Of a stretch of DNA of 64,000 nucleotides, positions 28,223-38,658 are shown one piece after another. A model generated the notes under the pieces. The model was not told the DNA's origin. It saw only the letters and a list, made by a program, of their open reading frames with translations, and ran no database searches. Source of the stretch: Acidobacteriota bacterium (lineage in GTDB: Bacteria; Acidobacteriota; Blastocatellia; Pyrinomonadales; Pyrinomonadaceae); the NCBI GenBank assembly GCA_025463135.1, contig JAOAPY010000011.1, positions 1-64,000 on the forward strand, read 5' to 3'. The position numbers and the translations under genes are program-made. Numbering within the stretch: the first letter of the stretch is position 1; the number at the start of each line of letters is the position of its first letter.

Positions 28223-30251
28223 ATGTTATTTCAAAGAACGTTCGATGCATCCCACGATCGCTGGTCCAACCGCGTCGCGAGCAGATTGGGCGTCGTGTTG
28301 TTGGCGGGGTTTGTGACTGCAAGCATCTCCGGGTGCCAAGCGAGCTCCTTACATGGACCAATCGTGAAAGCCACTGAGACAGATCGAGTGGCGGCTGCTT
28401 TCTCACTCTGTCGCTTTGTCCCGGGTGACCGCTTAGTTTACAAACTCGAGTATGCAAACCACTCGGCTGCGGATCTTCGGCCGCTGTTCGCGGGTCAGAA
28501 GGCTGCGGCGAAAACAGATGCGACCCAGCCAGGGCTCACTCAAGTTTTCCAGACGTCCGTTCAGGGGGAATTTACAGCAAGCGTGCTTAGTAATAATGGT
28601 GGCACCGCAATCATCGCTTACAGCTTGCGCCAACCTGAGGTTAGCCATCAACGGGCAAAATGCCGATAACGATGCGGCACAAATCAAAGCAGGTCTAAGC
28701 CGCGACACATATGCCGCAGTCAATCTGCATGGCAAGATACTCAACGTTCGCTTTGAGCCCGGTGTTAATGCGGTCTCTCAAAAGTTCGTCAGGACACTTC
28801 TAGCGATGACTCAATTTGTAAATCCGCCGACGGGATCGTCCGACTCCCGCGAGTGGGATACCCAGGAAGCAGACCCAGGCGGGCAGTATCTGGCTCGCTA
28901 TGAGGCGGTGCCTGGCCCCAGCAATATTGCTGGGAATGATGCAGCGCGAGTTCAAGAAACATTTAGTAAGACCAAGCTACGATACATTCTACCTCGCAGT
29001 GATCCAGCCTCCGATGAGAATGCGACGGCTCTCGAGATCCGACCCAAGGGGCGGCTGGTTGCCCAAGTTGATATCCAGCGAAGACACCTGGTGTCTTTGA
29101 ATGGAGCCGAATCGCAGACCATATTGCTGGAGGGCAAAGCCATCGGCGCCGCGGAGTCTTCAATTCAGGTGGAAGAGCTCCGCCAGGAGAGTTTGAGCCC
29201 CGAAGAACTAGCCCTGCTGCGCGAGGAGAGCTTGGCCAGAGAGAGAGTAGCTGTGGCCGTTCCGCTTTTTGATACCCGATCGAAAGACGCTGATGAGGAC
29301 TCGATCGAGCGAACCGAATTAGGAGACGCTACTCTGGAAGGCCTGCTTTCCGACCTTGCCAAAATGGAGACATCCACCGCTGAAACGAATGAGACCGCTC
29401 TCTATCTGAAGTTCAAAGCACTGATCGATGTTCATCCGGAGTCCAGCGCAAGCCTGGGAAAGATACTAGCTACGGCCGACCCGAAAAGCACAACTATGAG
29501 GATCTTGGCGGGAGCACTTGGTGCCGTTGGACATGCTGAGGCGACGGAGGCGCTGGTTACGGCAATACAAGAGCGTACCGAAGATTGGCCCGCGCTCGCG
29601 CTTCTTATACCCACACTTGGACAATCTCACTCGCCAAGCGAAGCCGCTGAAGCCTTGCTGTGCGATCTAGCTTTTTTTGCGCACAACCCAGACATAGCTT
29701 CGACCGCTCAACTTGGCTTGGGAAGCATGGCCCGCCAGCTGGCCCAATCGGCTCCCGAACGGGCCACCAGGATAGTTGATATCTTTATCAAAGCAATCGA
29801 GTCCTCGCCTTCCACAGGAGCGATTCGACTGATGATTCTAGCGCTCGGGAACGCCGGATCGGGTGAATCTCTTCCGATCATCATTCGATTTATAAACGAC
29901 CCGTCTTCAGAACTGCGCGCTGCCGCATTAGACGGATTGCGATGGATTGATAACGAGCAGGCCGATGCTCTGCTAATCAATGCATTGACCAGTGATCAAA
30001 ATCCTCTTGTCCGACAGGAAGCGGCGATCGCTCTTGGTTTCCGAAAGATCGGAGACGCCAGTTTCAAAGCTCAAAAGGGAGTGTTCCTGAAAGAAAGAGA
30101 TGCGAAGGTACGTTTGGCGGTTTTAAGCAACCTCTGGAGAGCGAATAATGCCTTTCCCGAAGTTCGCAGAATTGTAAAGAAGGCCGCAAGGCGCGATGGC
30201 TCGAAAGAAGTTCGCAAGGCAGCGGCGGAAATCATTGCAATGAATCACTAA
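28223..30251 (+). pseudogene. Vitellogenin/LLTP-like lipoprotein with HEAT repeats, frameshifted
   Basis: The ATG at 28223 follows GGAGG by six bases. The N-terminal frame encodes a lipoprotein signal (VVLLAGFVTASISGCQ, Cys as lipid site) and a beta-rich part beginning FVPGDRLVYKLEYANHS. Near 28622-28635 the frame must move by +1, where AYSLRQP passes to NLRLAINGQ; the second frame runs to 30251. The later part has NLHGKILNVRFEPG, then helical repeats such as RLMILALGNAGSGESLPIII. The order (beta-barrel-like N-sheet, then HEAT-like helices with LGNAG) recalls the lipid-transfer module of vitellogenin and MTP. Joined, it would be ~675 residues. The family idea is inference; the frameshift is seen. 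Confidence 0.6.
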
Positions 30252-30476
30252 AGCCGTTCCGGCATGTGAATCCAACGTCGATTACTCCGCTTTGCCGGAA
30301 TCTGCTCACTCTGTAGTTTCCTTCTTCTTATTGTAGTCTTGAGTCACTCTCGGTTCACTACCAAACACAACAGTCCCGAATTTGGGTGAACGGATACAAA
30401 CGCGAATTGTCGGACACACTAACAAAACCGCAGGTGCCAACATCCACCCAAGCTCGCGCGAACAGGACTTCCAAGA

Positions 30477-30521
<45 letters not shown>

Positions 30522-31380
30522 AATCTTTCAATAAACTAAGCACTTTGCAGCGCCTTCATTTGCTTACACTTTCCGTTGAGGTCGCTGTTTTATCGCTGCC
30601 AAACTAACATCGTCCAAAATATTCGAAACAGGGAGATATGAGAAGTGTCGGAAACATTCGTGAAATCAAGATACGAGCATGATGAAAATCCATGAGGTAA
30701 TCTTACCAAGGTGTAAGAACACTTTGTTCTCAGAGTCGAATTCCTTTTCGTCCTCCAAATGTTTCAGGAGGTCTCACCTTTTACTGGAGCCCAGCTCTTC
30801 TTGCTTTGCTTCGCTTGCCCTTGGTTGTCTGGAGAATTCTCTTGTCCGTCCGTGGTTTCAGCGACGGACCTTGCCCGCTCACGAAGGATACCGTGGAGTT
30901 CTGTACTTGAAAGTACCAGCATCGTTCGCCACGTATGCTGTTCGGGATCCTACGTCGCAACGCTTTGCAATTATCCCCTCCAAGCAGCGACCTACACGCG
31001 TGAAACCATATTATATTTCGTGGGCTTCGCCGCAGATTTGGATGCCTTCCATTTCGCTTACCAAAGAGGGCGGCGACTACTCACTCAATCCAAGTCGACT
31101 TAGCATTCGCTGATCTAGAAGGAGATCATATCGCGCAGTTTTTCGAGATAGTCGATCTCCCTACTAGTGGACCTCAAGAAATCGACCGCTCGACTGTTGA
31201 CGAAGTGGACAGGCTTGGAGCCGAGGGTCCGTCAAATTAGTGGGCGAAACACTTCAGGCGGCGATGAGACAGTTAATGCGCTTGGACGCAAAATTATCGG
31301 ACGCCAAGGGCCAGCTCAATCAGGACTGTTTTCTTTCGCAGGCGCCTGGGAAGATCTATTCCCCCCAATAGCGCATCCAG
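30522..31380. other. Decayed coding DNA between tRNA-Cys fragment and 31.4 kb
   Basis: No intact gene. Two plus-strand frames carry protein-like pieces that would join by frameshift near 31075: ILYFVGFAADLDAFHFAYQR and then IQVDLAFADLEGDHIAQFFE, ending at a stop near 31238. I do not recognise the family. The piece lies beside other broken mobile genes and is probably a remnant of the same insertion history. Confidence 0.35.
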
Positions 31381-31704
31381 TTAGGTGCAAGCATCGCACA
31401 CGTATGTGTTAGTGTACTCGCCGCCGGTACAGGTGTTACATTTTGATATTACGAATCCATTTGTTCCACACTCACAAATGCATGGCTTCCAGCAGGCAGT
31501 CGTATAACAGAATGTTGCTCCCACTCTAGGTTGACCAGTGCCACAGCTAGTAAAATCGTAGCTTACACTGCAGTTACCACCAGTGCCGGGATATACCGTG
31601 CAATTACTGAAAGTTCCAGTTTTACAGTCATTGATCGTAGTACTAGCAACACCAAAACCGGCGAACCAAAGCACACAACAAAGCGTGAAAGCTATTTTAC
31701 GCAT
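31381..31704 (-). CDS. Small secreted cysteine-rich protein
   Basis: 107 residues from the ATG at 31704, which follows AGGAGG; a longer upstream reading is not needed. A signal peptide (RKIAFTLCCVLWFAGFGVAS) is followed by ~87 residues with 13 cysteines (spacing such as CWKPCICECG and CNTCTGG), probably disulfide-bonded outside the cytoplasm. No family recognised. It follows the exported protein gene at 31770-32549 by 65 bp on the same strand and may be its partner. Confidence 0.65.
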   Translation of the reverse strand: MRKIAFTLCCVLWFAGFGVASTTINDCKTGTFSNCTVYPGTGGNCSVSYDFTSCGTGQPRVGATFCYTTACWKPCICECGTNGFVISKCNTCTGGEYTNTYVCDACT

Positions 31705-31769
31705 TTCCTTACCTCCTAAATGGTGAGTCTGGTTATTGTTCAGACGCCAAGGCTCCGGCAAACCAAGAT

Positions 31770-32549
31770 TTAACTACCGCTGCCTCGGTCTAAGTACTTC
31801 TGCAACTCCATTCGACCGTGCGTTTCGTACACATCAAGCATGTGGTTTCGGTACGACTTCGCCCCTTGCCTCTGATGCATGTCCAGGAGGCCCAACTCGG
31901 GCGGTAGCAATTCGTCTTGAAGGAGAATGGCTACTTTGCTGATAGACTTACCTCGTTGAACATATTCTTGAACCAGCCATGTCTTGTACCTTGCAGCCCC
32001 ATCCCTCATCGCATTTATGATCTTAGATCCGTGCGCATCAAGACCTAACGACGTTTTATCTTCAAATTCGACATAATCCACCCTGACCGCTATTTTCTCG
32101 ACTTCTACAACATCGCCCTGTGCGGGCATGATGCCCATACCAGTCGAGTCAAAATCTCGCCCTTCTCCCGGCAACACGGGCTTCATATGATGTGCCTCGC
32201 GGATATCCAGGTGAGGAATCGAATCGAAAGTCGAGACAGTAGTACTAGCACTTTCTTTTCCGTTAACCTTGCCGCTGATCGTTATGTCCACTGAAAAAGC
32301 AACAATATTCTTGTTTGTATTGTTCTTCACGGTGAAGAAATAGTCCTGCACCCCATTCGAGGAATTGAGGACGACTCGCTGCTGCCGAACTTCAACTGGA
32401 ATTACGTCCTTGTCGATCGGCAGTTGCACGGCGCTAATCACCTCTGGCCGTGAACCCGAGTGTTGATCTCGCTGCGTTCTAATCGCCAGGCTCACGGTAA
32501 CCGCTGCCCCCACCAAAACCGCGCAAGCAACAATGGTTTTGTGTAGCAT
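31770..32549 (-). CDS. Exported hypothetical protein with one N-terminal membrane segment
   Basis: 259 residues from the ATG at 32549, which follows GGAGG; the reading could extend further upstream but without a site. The N-terminus (LHKTIVACAVLVGAAVTVSLAI) is a signal anchor or signal peptide. The body is beta-rich (QDYFFTVKNNTNKNIVAFSVDI, IAVRVDYVEFEDKTSLGLD) with a charged helical C-terminus (QRGKSISKVAILLQDELLPP). Family unknown. It is the first gene of a short leftward operon with the Cys-rich protein. Confidence 0.65.
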   Translation of the reverse strand: MLHKTIVACAVLVGAAVTVSLAIRTQRDQHSGSRPEVISAVQLPIDKDVIPVEVRQQRVVLNSSNGVQDYFFTVKNNTNKNIVAFSVDITISGKVNGKESASTTVSTFDSIPHLDIREAHHMKPVLPGEGRDFDSTGMGIMPAQGDVVEVEKIAVRVDYVEFEDKTSLGLDAHGSKIINAMRDGAARYKTWLVQEYVQRGKSISKVAILLQDELLPPELGLLDMHQRQGAKSYRNHMLDVYETHGRMELQKYLDRGSGS

Positions 32550-32837
32550 AGAAACCTCCAATTTGTTGGCAATGAATGAATTTAGAAGTTGAGAGGTAAC
32601 TTCCCTTTTAACACTTGTTGGGCGGGAAGACACAATTTTTACGACCATGAGTACGCCGACGCGGGCCCGTCGTATTTAATAAATCAAGCTGTCGGCTATG
32701 AACGGCCGCAATCTACTCCTCCTCCCAGATTCTGTCAATCGAATGATTTGCGTTGATGTTTTATTTTATGTGGCTTATGGGACCTTGCAATCTTTCTTGG
32801 AGTATTCTTGGTCTATGTCAAGCGCGAGGACGCTCGC

Positions 32838-33588
32838 TAACGCGGATGTGCTAGGCGAAGTCATCAGATATAACCGGGCGAGTAAGGTTTATGGCTTCAA
32901 CGTCGGAGACTACGCGAGAGTCACCGCGACGAACCATGAGAAGAACGAAATCACTGTGCAAAGACCTGACGGACAAGAGATTACTTCCAACCCGGCTCGG
33001 TTGTCCGGTGTGAATGTTTATCGCGAATCAAATCGTACGTTCGCAGAGGGAGATCGCATCCAGTTCCGTGCGCCGTTTACTGAGCATCGCATCGCCAACG
33101 GAGAGCTTGGCACAATCGAACAAATGAGAGATGAGCAGTTCACAGTAGCGCTCGATAGCGGGCGAGAAATTAGCTTTGAGCCTGACAAGTTTCGCCACCT
33201 CGATCAAGGCTATGCCGTGACCAGCTACTCATCGCAAAGCCAAACCGTGGATCGCGTTCTGGTCAACGCAGATGCCCGGGAATCCGACCTCTTGCTCAAT
33301 CAGCGCATGGGCTACGTTGCAATCTCTAGGGCTCGCGAGGATGCAGTCATTTTTACCACTTCTGCGGAGCAACTTAGAGCTGCTCTGGACAGAAACGTTG
33401 ATAAGGAGATGGCGGTTGAAGCGCTACGGCTGGACCAAAATCGGAAGGCACCTTCTCAAGAACAATTGGAACGACTGGTAAGTCCGGCAAGTAGAGAAGC
33501 GAGTGATGAGCAGAGTCTCGCTCAGAGGTCTATCGTCAAAGTGAACATCGGAATCCGTTGCTTGGATAAAAACGGAAGTGCGTGTTGA
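32838..33588 (+). pseudogene. C-terminal remnant of a MobF (TraI/TrwC-like) relaxase-helicase
   Basis: The open frame formally starts at 32698 but the first ~45 codons look random. From about 32838 it reads as the C-terminal part of a conjugative relaxase helicase: VYGFNVGDYARVTATN, TFAEGDRIQFRAPF and the diagnostic helicase end GYAVTSYSSQSQTVDRVLVN ... RMGYVAISRAREDAVIFT. The relaxase domain and the helicase Walker motifs are missing. It ends within the broken recombinase gene. It is the trace of a plasmid or integrative conjugative element. Confidence 0.7.
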
Positions 33589-34323
33589 CTCAGCTGCAAC
33601 TCTTCGCCAGTGGCTCTCAATCATCCGCACCTTTTTCGCCTGGATGAACAGCAACGGCCGCTTGTGGCACAACCCGGCTGAACGCCTGGCCCTCCCGCGC
33701 AAAGAGCAACCATTGCCACACGTGCTCAACGAATCAGATATCGCTCGTCTCATCGAAACTCCGGACACTACAACAGCGATCGGTATTCGTGATCGCGCGC
33801 TGATGGAAACACTCTACGCCACTGGCATCCGTCACGCTGAAGCGCATCGTCTCGATCTCTACGACGTGGATACCGCAGCTCAGCGTCTCGCCGTGCGCCT
33901 GGGCAAAGGCCAACGCGATCGACTCGTACCACTCACTGAAACCGCCGCTCACTGGCTCTCACGCTATGTCACGGCGCGCGTCCGGAGTTGGCTGCCGGCC
34001 AGTGGTGGGGCAAAGGTTAACGACGTGGCCAGCCGAAACTCATTCCACCAACTTCGGCTTTGTGGCTGCCAGTCACCGGCCGTCGTCTCTCTTATCAAAT
34101 GATCGCCGAGCGCATCGGCCACCATGCTCTGCAAGCGGAACTCAGAGCCACGGTGCACACCTTCCGCCACTCGTGCGCCACTCATCTCCTGCGTGGCGGC
34201 GCCAGCGTCCGTCACGTCCAACAACTGCTCGGCCACCGCGCCTTGAACACCACGGAGATCTACACTCACGTCGAACTCCAGGACCTCCAGCAAGCCATCG
34301 AACACGCTGCCACCCTCCTGTAG
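33578..34323 (+). pseudogene. XerC/D-like tyrosine recombinase, truncated and frameshifted
   Basis: The N-terminal ~90 residues are missing: the frame begins at a SAM-like segment (TLRQWLSIIRTFFAWMNSNG). The first catalytic Arg is in LYATGIRHAEAHRL, and after a frameshift between about 34010 and 34080 the C-terminal box follows with [33 protein letters not shown] (His-x-x-Arg, His, Tyr). Both Arg residues and the Tyr are intact but in different frames. Joining to the relaxase remnant suggests a deletion. It may be the integrase of the element that left the tRNA-Cys fragment, or an integron/phage relative. Confidence 0.8.
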
Positions 34324-34461
34324 GCCCGCGTCGTGCCGTCGCATTCCTTCGTCCTCACCAATGGCGTTATACTGACCCTGCTCTTGAGCTGCTTTTCTCT
34401 TAGCTGCTGACGGTTCTTTGACAACTTACTCTGGCGCGGGTGCGGGCGCGGGGTTCAACTA

Positions 34462-34596
34462 CCCGTTCTTGACCTCAAAGAACGCGACGTTGAAACTGGG
34501 CTCGATTACTTCCTTGCTCGTTATTACTCGAGCGTTCAAGGAAGGTTCACCGGTGTCGATCCTCAGAACATCGTTTTCGAGCTCATATTTGCATAG
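34462..34596 (+). pseudogene. RHS-repeat core fragment
   Basis: A 45-codon stretch reads LKERDVETGLDYFLARYYSS and then VQGRFTGVDPQNIVFEL before a stop, the signature of the RHS repeat-associated core that precedes a variable toxin domain. Nothing else of the RHS protein remains on either side. It is a fossil piece in the mobile-element graveyard. The rest of 34324-34711 shows no gene. Confidence 0.7.
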
Positions 34597-34711
34597 AGTC
34601 TGCATTCGACGCTGGCTTGTTTCAGGAGCGCCGCAAGTTCAAATAGCTGAAGTGGCCCGCCTCGAACCTCGCTTACGTAAACCATAGCCCCGCTTCATAA
34701 GCAACTACACA

Positions 34712-34765
34712 CCGCAGGGCGAATCAAGAGCAGCCATAACGCGATTGATTCGCCCTGCGGCTTTT
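34712..34765. terminator. Strong rho-independent terminator
   Basis: Perfect 16-bp inverted repeat (34712-34727 and 34745-34760; CCGCAGGGCGAATCAA and its complement) with a 17-base loop, followed by CTTTT on the plus strand. It would end transcription from the left-hand remnants; its survival beside broken genes is notable. Confidence 0.75.
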
Positions 34766-34914
34766 CCCCAGCTTCATTTCCTCAAGCCCAGAATATGTCG
34801 AGATCGTAGATGTAAGGATCATCAACCCTTGGAGCACTTCCGAAGATCTTTGGCATGGGCCTGTGACGCTATCTTGACGGCGTCCCGGCGCTCGCTTGCG
34901 GCAAGTAAACCTTT

Positions 34915-35657
34915 CATCATTGCGGAGCCGAGCAGCAAAGGCTTCCGTGGACTTCGCGTAGACAAGTGATCTGAGGTTTTGTCCAAGTACCGCCTGATGC
35001 GGACCGAGATCTAAGAAGTCCGGCCGAGCACCAAAAGAACTCTCTTGGAAAAGATGGCGGCTCACCGGATCGAACCAGCTCAGACAGCCATCTAGCAAAA
35101 CTTCTCGTGGTATTGTGATGGCGTCGTAAAACCATATCTGACTGATGAACTCGCAATCGGATCGAAATAGTTCGGAGTAATGAAATCGGAAACCATTACT
35201 CCGTTTATTGTGTAGGCTACTGACGCGGCTTTGCAGGGATCACTAACCTTCACCAGAAAGTCCACGCGGCCTTGCTATAGCAGTGGGATGGTTTGGACAC
35301 TAGGCGCCGCCCAAACGGATCGACTAACAATTCCACAACCTCGTAACTAGCCGAGATGGGCCATCCGGCCTTCGCTCTCACCAGGGCAAAAGGCTGACCA
35401 TTGGCGTCCTCGCGATGCCGTCCTCCTTTGGAAGGCTGCAAGTGGTCGGTGATGATCACTTTCCAATAGCCGGATGGCACATTCTCGATGCCCGCAAAAC
35501 AATCGACTGTAGCCTGTAAACCCCAGAGGGGTATCAGATCGCTGTCGCCTGTTTGCAGAGCCGCACTAACGGGACTAAGGTCGGCAAGTGAAATCCCTGC
35601 CGCTTCCGACACCACAGCAATTTGTTGAATAAGCATGACTTTGGTTCGGGTCGCCAT
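34915..35657 (-). pseudogene. Twice-frameshifted hypothetical gene
   Basis: Three minus-strand frames read as one protein: residues 1-135 from the ATG at 35657 (MATRTKVMLIQQIAVVSEAA, then VENVPSGYWK-like text and ASYEVVELLVDPFGRRLV), a second frame from about 35250 (DFLVKVSDPCKAASVAYTIN, then GVMVSDFITPNYFDP), and a third from about 35110 (AITIPREVLLDGCLSWFDPV, then FQESSFGARPDFLDLGP). Two single-base errors or mutations would be needed. No signal peptide is visible. I recall similar proteins in Acidobacteria but cannot name a function. It sits immediately downstream of the exported protein at 35690 and may have belonged to its operon. Confidence 0.6.
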
Positions 35658-35689
35658 TCTGTGGCGCCGCTGCGCTCCAAGGTTGCGGA

Positions 35690-37444
35690 TTACTGATCTG
35701 TCGCCGTGATCAGGCCTCGCCCTCCGCGGCTAGGCGGCGACATGAAGAGCAGGTCGAGACCGTCTTTACTTTCCGCAATACTCGCTCTCGTGCCAGGCAC
35801 CAAAGAGAAAGACAGTGTCAGGCTGTTATCGTGCATCTCGACCAGCACCTCGCTGAATAGGCCTCCATGCAATCCGTCTTCGATGCCGTCCATCCTGCCA
35901 TGCGGAATTGTCACATAGAAACGGCCGCTGCGAAAATACATGGAGTAGTCATGAACCGGCGCGCCCGTGGTGATCGCGACCCGATCTCCTCTGGATATAG
36001 GCGAAATGGTGATTGCGGCGATGCTGACTAGCGACACCGTCGGATCCGTATCAGCCCGTACCGGGTTGGCTCGGCTGGCAGCTGGCGAAGCAACTACTGG
36101 CTGCGGTTGCATTGCCGAAAGAACTGCGGTAGGGATGGTGGGCTGTGCGTTCAAAACCACCTTTAGTGCCGGTGGAACGGGTGTCGGAGTCGCCGTTGGT
36201 TTCGGCGGTGTGGCTGTCGAATCGCCGCTCTTTACTGCCGGCGTGTTCGACTGAGTGAGCCCACTAAAATCTTTTGTTTTGAACGTGATTGCGAGACCAA
36301 AACGACCAGTCCAACGTTTTACCGGAGTAAGTTCACCGAAGTTCGCTGGGATCGGGCTGCCGTTATGAAAGCCAACCGGGAAATCGGCAAACTGACCGAA
36401 ATGAATACCGGGAGTAAAGTAAATCCGATGATACAAGTGGCCGGAAATCCCGGTGAAGAATCCGAATGTCGAGGAGTTACTTTGCGACCCCAGGCGAATA
36501 ACCGGACCAGCCGAAAGCGCCAGGCCGGCAGTGTCGCGATCAAGACCAAGACCACCCAAGCTATAATTCAACAGCGCCACAATGCCGGGTGTGAATCTCG
36601 AATTCCCCTCAACGGCGAGCACGTTCTGCGTTGCATCGGGGGTCTTCCTGGCTTGATAAGACCTGTCGGGGATGGTCGTGAACAAGGCTCCTGCGCTCAA
36701 CGTAAGGATATCGGTGCCGGGAAAGGAGAATGTCTTGGAACTAATTGTCTCACCGTGGAACTCCTCAAAAACAGTAACCGACACATTGTTACCGGGGCTT
36801 AATTCATGTGTATCGGTGAAAACATGAGCGGAGTTAACTTTCTTGTCGATCGCCACAACCCGATCCTTGAAGAGCTCGTAAGCGGTGAGGAAGTCGTTAT
36901 CGGGCCGGCCGTTGCAGACTTTGATAGCAGCCTCGGAGATAGCGGTTGCATCATTAATTATCGTTATGTGCGAGTGCCACGCTTCAACACTGGTCTGGAG
37001 AGCAACATGATCATGAGTTTTCTTGGCAGCGTAGCCCGTGGGCAGGTTAACGTCCCCATTGATTTCGGCGATAGCGGCATTCAACTTGACAACCGCCTTC
37101 GCCATCGCACTGGCACAGGTCTCCTCCGTATCGAGGCCTTCAATTTGAGCCTTAGCTTGGGGCAGTCCCGCGATGAGCTTGCTTATTAGCCCGAAGTCGT
37201 CGAACTCCATTGGCGTCTGAGTCACTTCCAACCGGTAACTGTACAGAATGTCATTTACGTTTTTGATCTTGAAAGTAACTAATTGCGTCCGTCTTATCTG
37301 GGGATAAGATTCGGGTGTCTTGCTTGTGCTGGTCCAATCATATTCGACGGATTGCGCAGCGCCGCTTAGTGCTGCCGCCATCATGAAAACGAAGGTTAAT
37401 ACGAATTGAGAGAGATGCGATCTCAAGGTTGGATGTGTTTGCAT
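35690..37444 (-). CDS. Exported beta-barrel/AMIN-like protein
   Basis: 584 residues, with AAGGAGG six bases before the ATG. A signal peptide (VLTFVFMMAAALSGAAQ) is followed by a helical region (about 85-200), a Gly-rich beta region (about 280-400) that resembles a small outer-membrane barrel (FGFFTGISGHLYHRIYFTPG), a Pro/Thr-rich linker, and a C-terminal ~100-residue AMIN-like domain (DRVAITTGAPVHDYSMYFRS, LTLSFSLVPGTRASIAES). AMIN domains attach proteins to the cell envelope. It is divergent from the sigma/protease cluster at 37973 and may be its envelope partner. The 37445-37972 gap between them holds only their promoters, none clearly recognisable. Confidence 0.65.
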   Translation of the reverse strand: MQTHPTLRSHLSQFVLTFVFMMAAALSGAAQSVEYDWTSTSKTPESYPQIRRTQLVTFKIKNVNDILYSYRLEVTQTPMEFDDFGLISKLIAGLPQAKAQIEGLDTEETCASAMAKAVVKLNAAIAEINGDVNLPTGYAAKKTHDHVALQTSVEAWHSHITIINDATAISEAAIKVCNGRPDNDFLTAYELFKDRVVAIDKKVNSAHVFTDTHELSPGNNVSVTVFEEFHGETISSKTFSFPGTDILTLSAGALFTTIPDRSYQARKTPDATQNVLAVEGNSRFTPGIVALLNYSLGGLGLDRDTAGLALSAGPVIRLGSQSNSSTFGFFTGISGHLYHRIYFTPGIHFGQFADFPVGFHNGSPIPANFGELTPVKRWTGRFGLAITFKTKDFSGLTQSNTPAVKSGDSTATPPKPTATPTPVPPALKVVLNAQPTIPTAVLSAMQPQPVVASPAASRANPVRADTDPTVSLVSIAAITISPISRGDRVAITTGAPVHDYSMYFRSGRFYVTIPHGRMDGIEDGLHGGLFSEVLVEMHDNSLTLSFSLVPGTRASIAESKDGLDLLFMSPPSRGGRGLITATDQ

Positions 37445-37972
37445 TGTTGCCTCCTTTTGGCCAGCTCATTGAGCCTGGGTCATCTAGTTCTTAGTCGCCG
37501 CTGAAATTTCGCGGTGCTTCTCCCCGCTGTCGGATTTGGACGACCAGAACCAATCGGTCCTTTCCGCCGAACTAAAGTCAGCGTGGATTTTCTTGTTGCC
37601 CTGATATGGCGGCGGAAGCGAAAACGTGTCACGCACGAAGAAATTTGTTAGCGGCTAAGAGTCAATCCGTGCGAGCGCCAAATGAGGAGACCCATCCTGG
37701 CGGCGCTGCTTCAACGAGTCACGTTGGTCGACGACCGACTGCTGCTTATTGATTTCAACGCGGTATGTAATTAATATGCCGCTAGTCGTCGGCCCTTGTT
37801 AACTCCTGCGATTCCGGCACGGTGTTTTATGTCTCAAAACGCCGGCACTTATTCCGATCTGATCCGTTCGAGGCAGCCGCACGAGAGTTCGCAGAAATCC
37901 ACACCCACATCGGTGTTTGTGGCCGTGACGCATTAACGCGCGAATCCAGATCGATTCGCCGGACTTTTCCCG

Positions 37973-38605
37973 ATGAATAAATCGTCCGTTTTGACGCAAG
38001 CACAGTTTGATGAACTATTGCAGTGGCTTGACCATGATCGCGAACGGGCTGGACACAAATACGAAAACATCAGGCGCGCCATCATTAAGGTATTCGCGGC
38101 CCGACGCTGTTACGATGCGGAAGAACTAGCTGACGAGACGCTCAATCGTGTTGCCCGGAAGGCTCGTGAGTTGGCGCCAACTTACGAAGGCAACCCCGCC
38201 CTCTTCTTTTATGGCGTGGCCAGAAATGTGCACCGCGAATACTTGAAAGGCCTTTCAAGTAGACCCGTCAGCGAATCAGCGAAAATCGAAGATCGGTCGC
38301 AATTTGTTGCTTGGGCGACTTTCGACAGCAAACTTGAGGGATCCAACGATGCCCGGCTCGATTGCCTGACAAAGTGCTTACGTAGCCTGCCTGATGATCA
38401 ACGCGAACTGGTTACGGCATATTACGAGGACGATAAAGGGAGGAAGGTAGATAGCCGAAAAGCTCTAGCGCAGCGGAATGCTTTGAGTGTCAACGCTCTA
38501 CGGCTCAAGGCCCACCGCCTGCGCCAGTCGCTAAGGCGCTGCGTTCAGCAATGCGTGGAAATCACTCTCCGACATGAATCCCGCGTGGGCACCATATGTG
38601 TATGA
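37973..38605 (+). CDS. ECF-type sigma factor of the C11/CHAT cluster
   Basis: 210 residues. Region 2-like sequence (AIIKVFAARRCYDAEELADE, TLNRVARKARELAP) is followed by a linker and a region 4-like helix-turn-helix (SLPDDQRELVTAYYEDDKG ... LSVNALRLKAHRLRQSL). It is 53 bp upstream of the anti-sigma-like membrane protein and then the two proteases, all on the same strand. The natural reading is a sigma/anti-sigma switch that controls the protease genes. Spacing and order support co-transcription. Confidence 0.75.
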   Translation: MNKSSVLTQAQFDELLQWLDHDRERAGHKYENIRRAIIKVFAARRCYDAEELADETLNRVARKARELAPTYEGNPALFFYGVARNVHREYLKGLSSRPVSESAKIEDRSQFVAWATFDSKLEGSNDARLDCLTKCLRSLPDDQRELVTAYYEDDKGRKVDSRKALAQRNALSVNALRLKAHRLRQSLRRCVQQCVEITLRHESRVGTICV

Positions 38606-38658
38606 GCTCATGCGGGCGAGACGTACCGAGGCGTGAAGCCGGACTGCTTGGTGACTGA

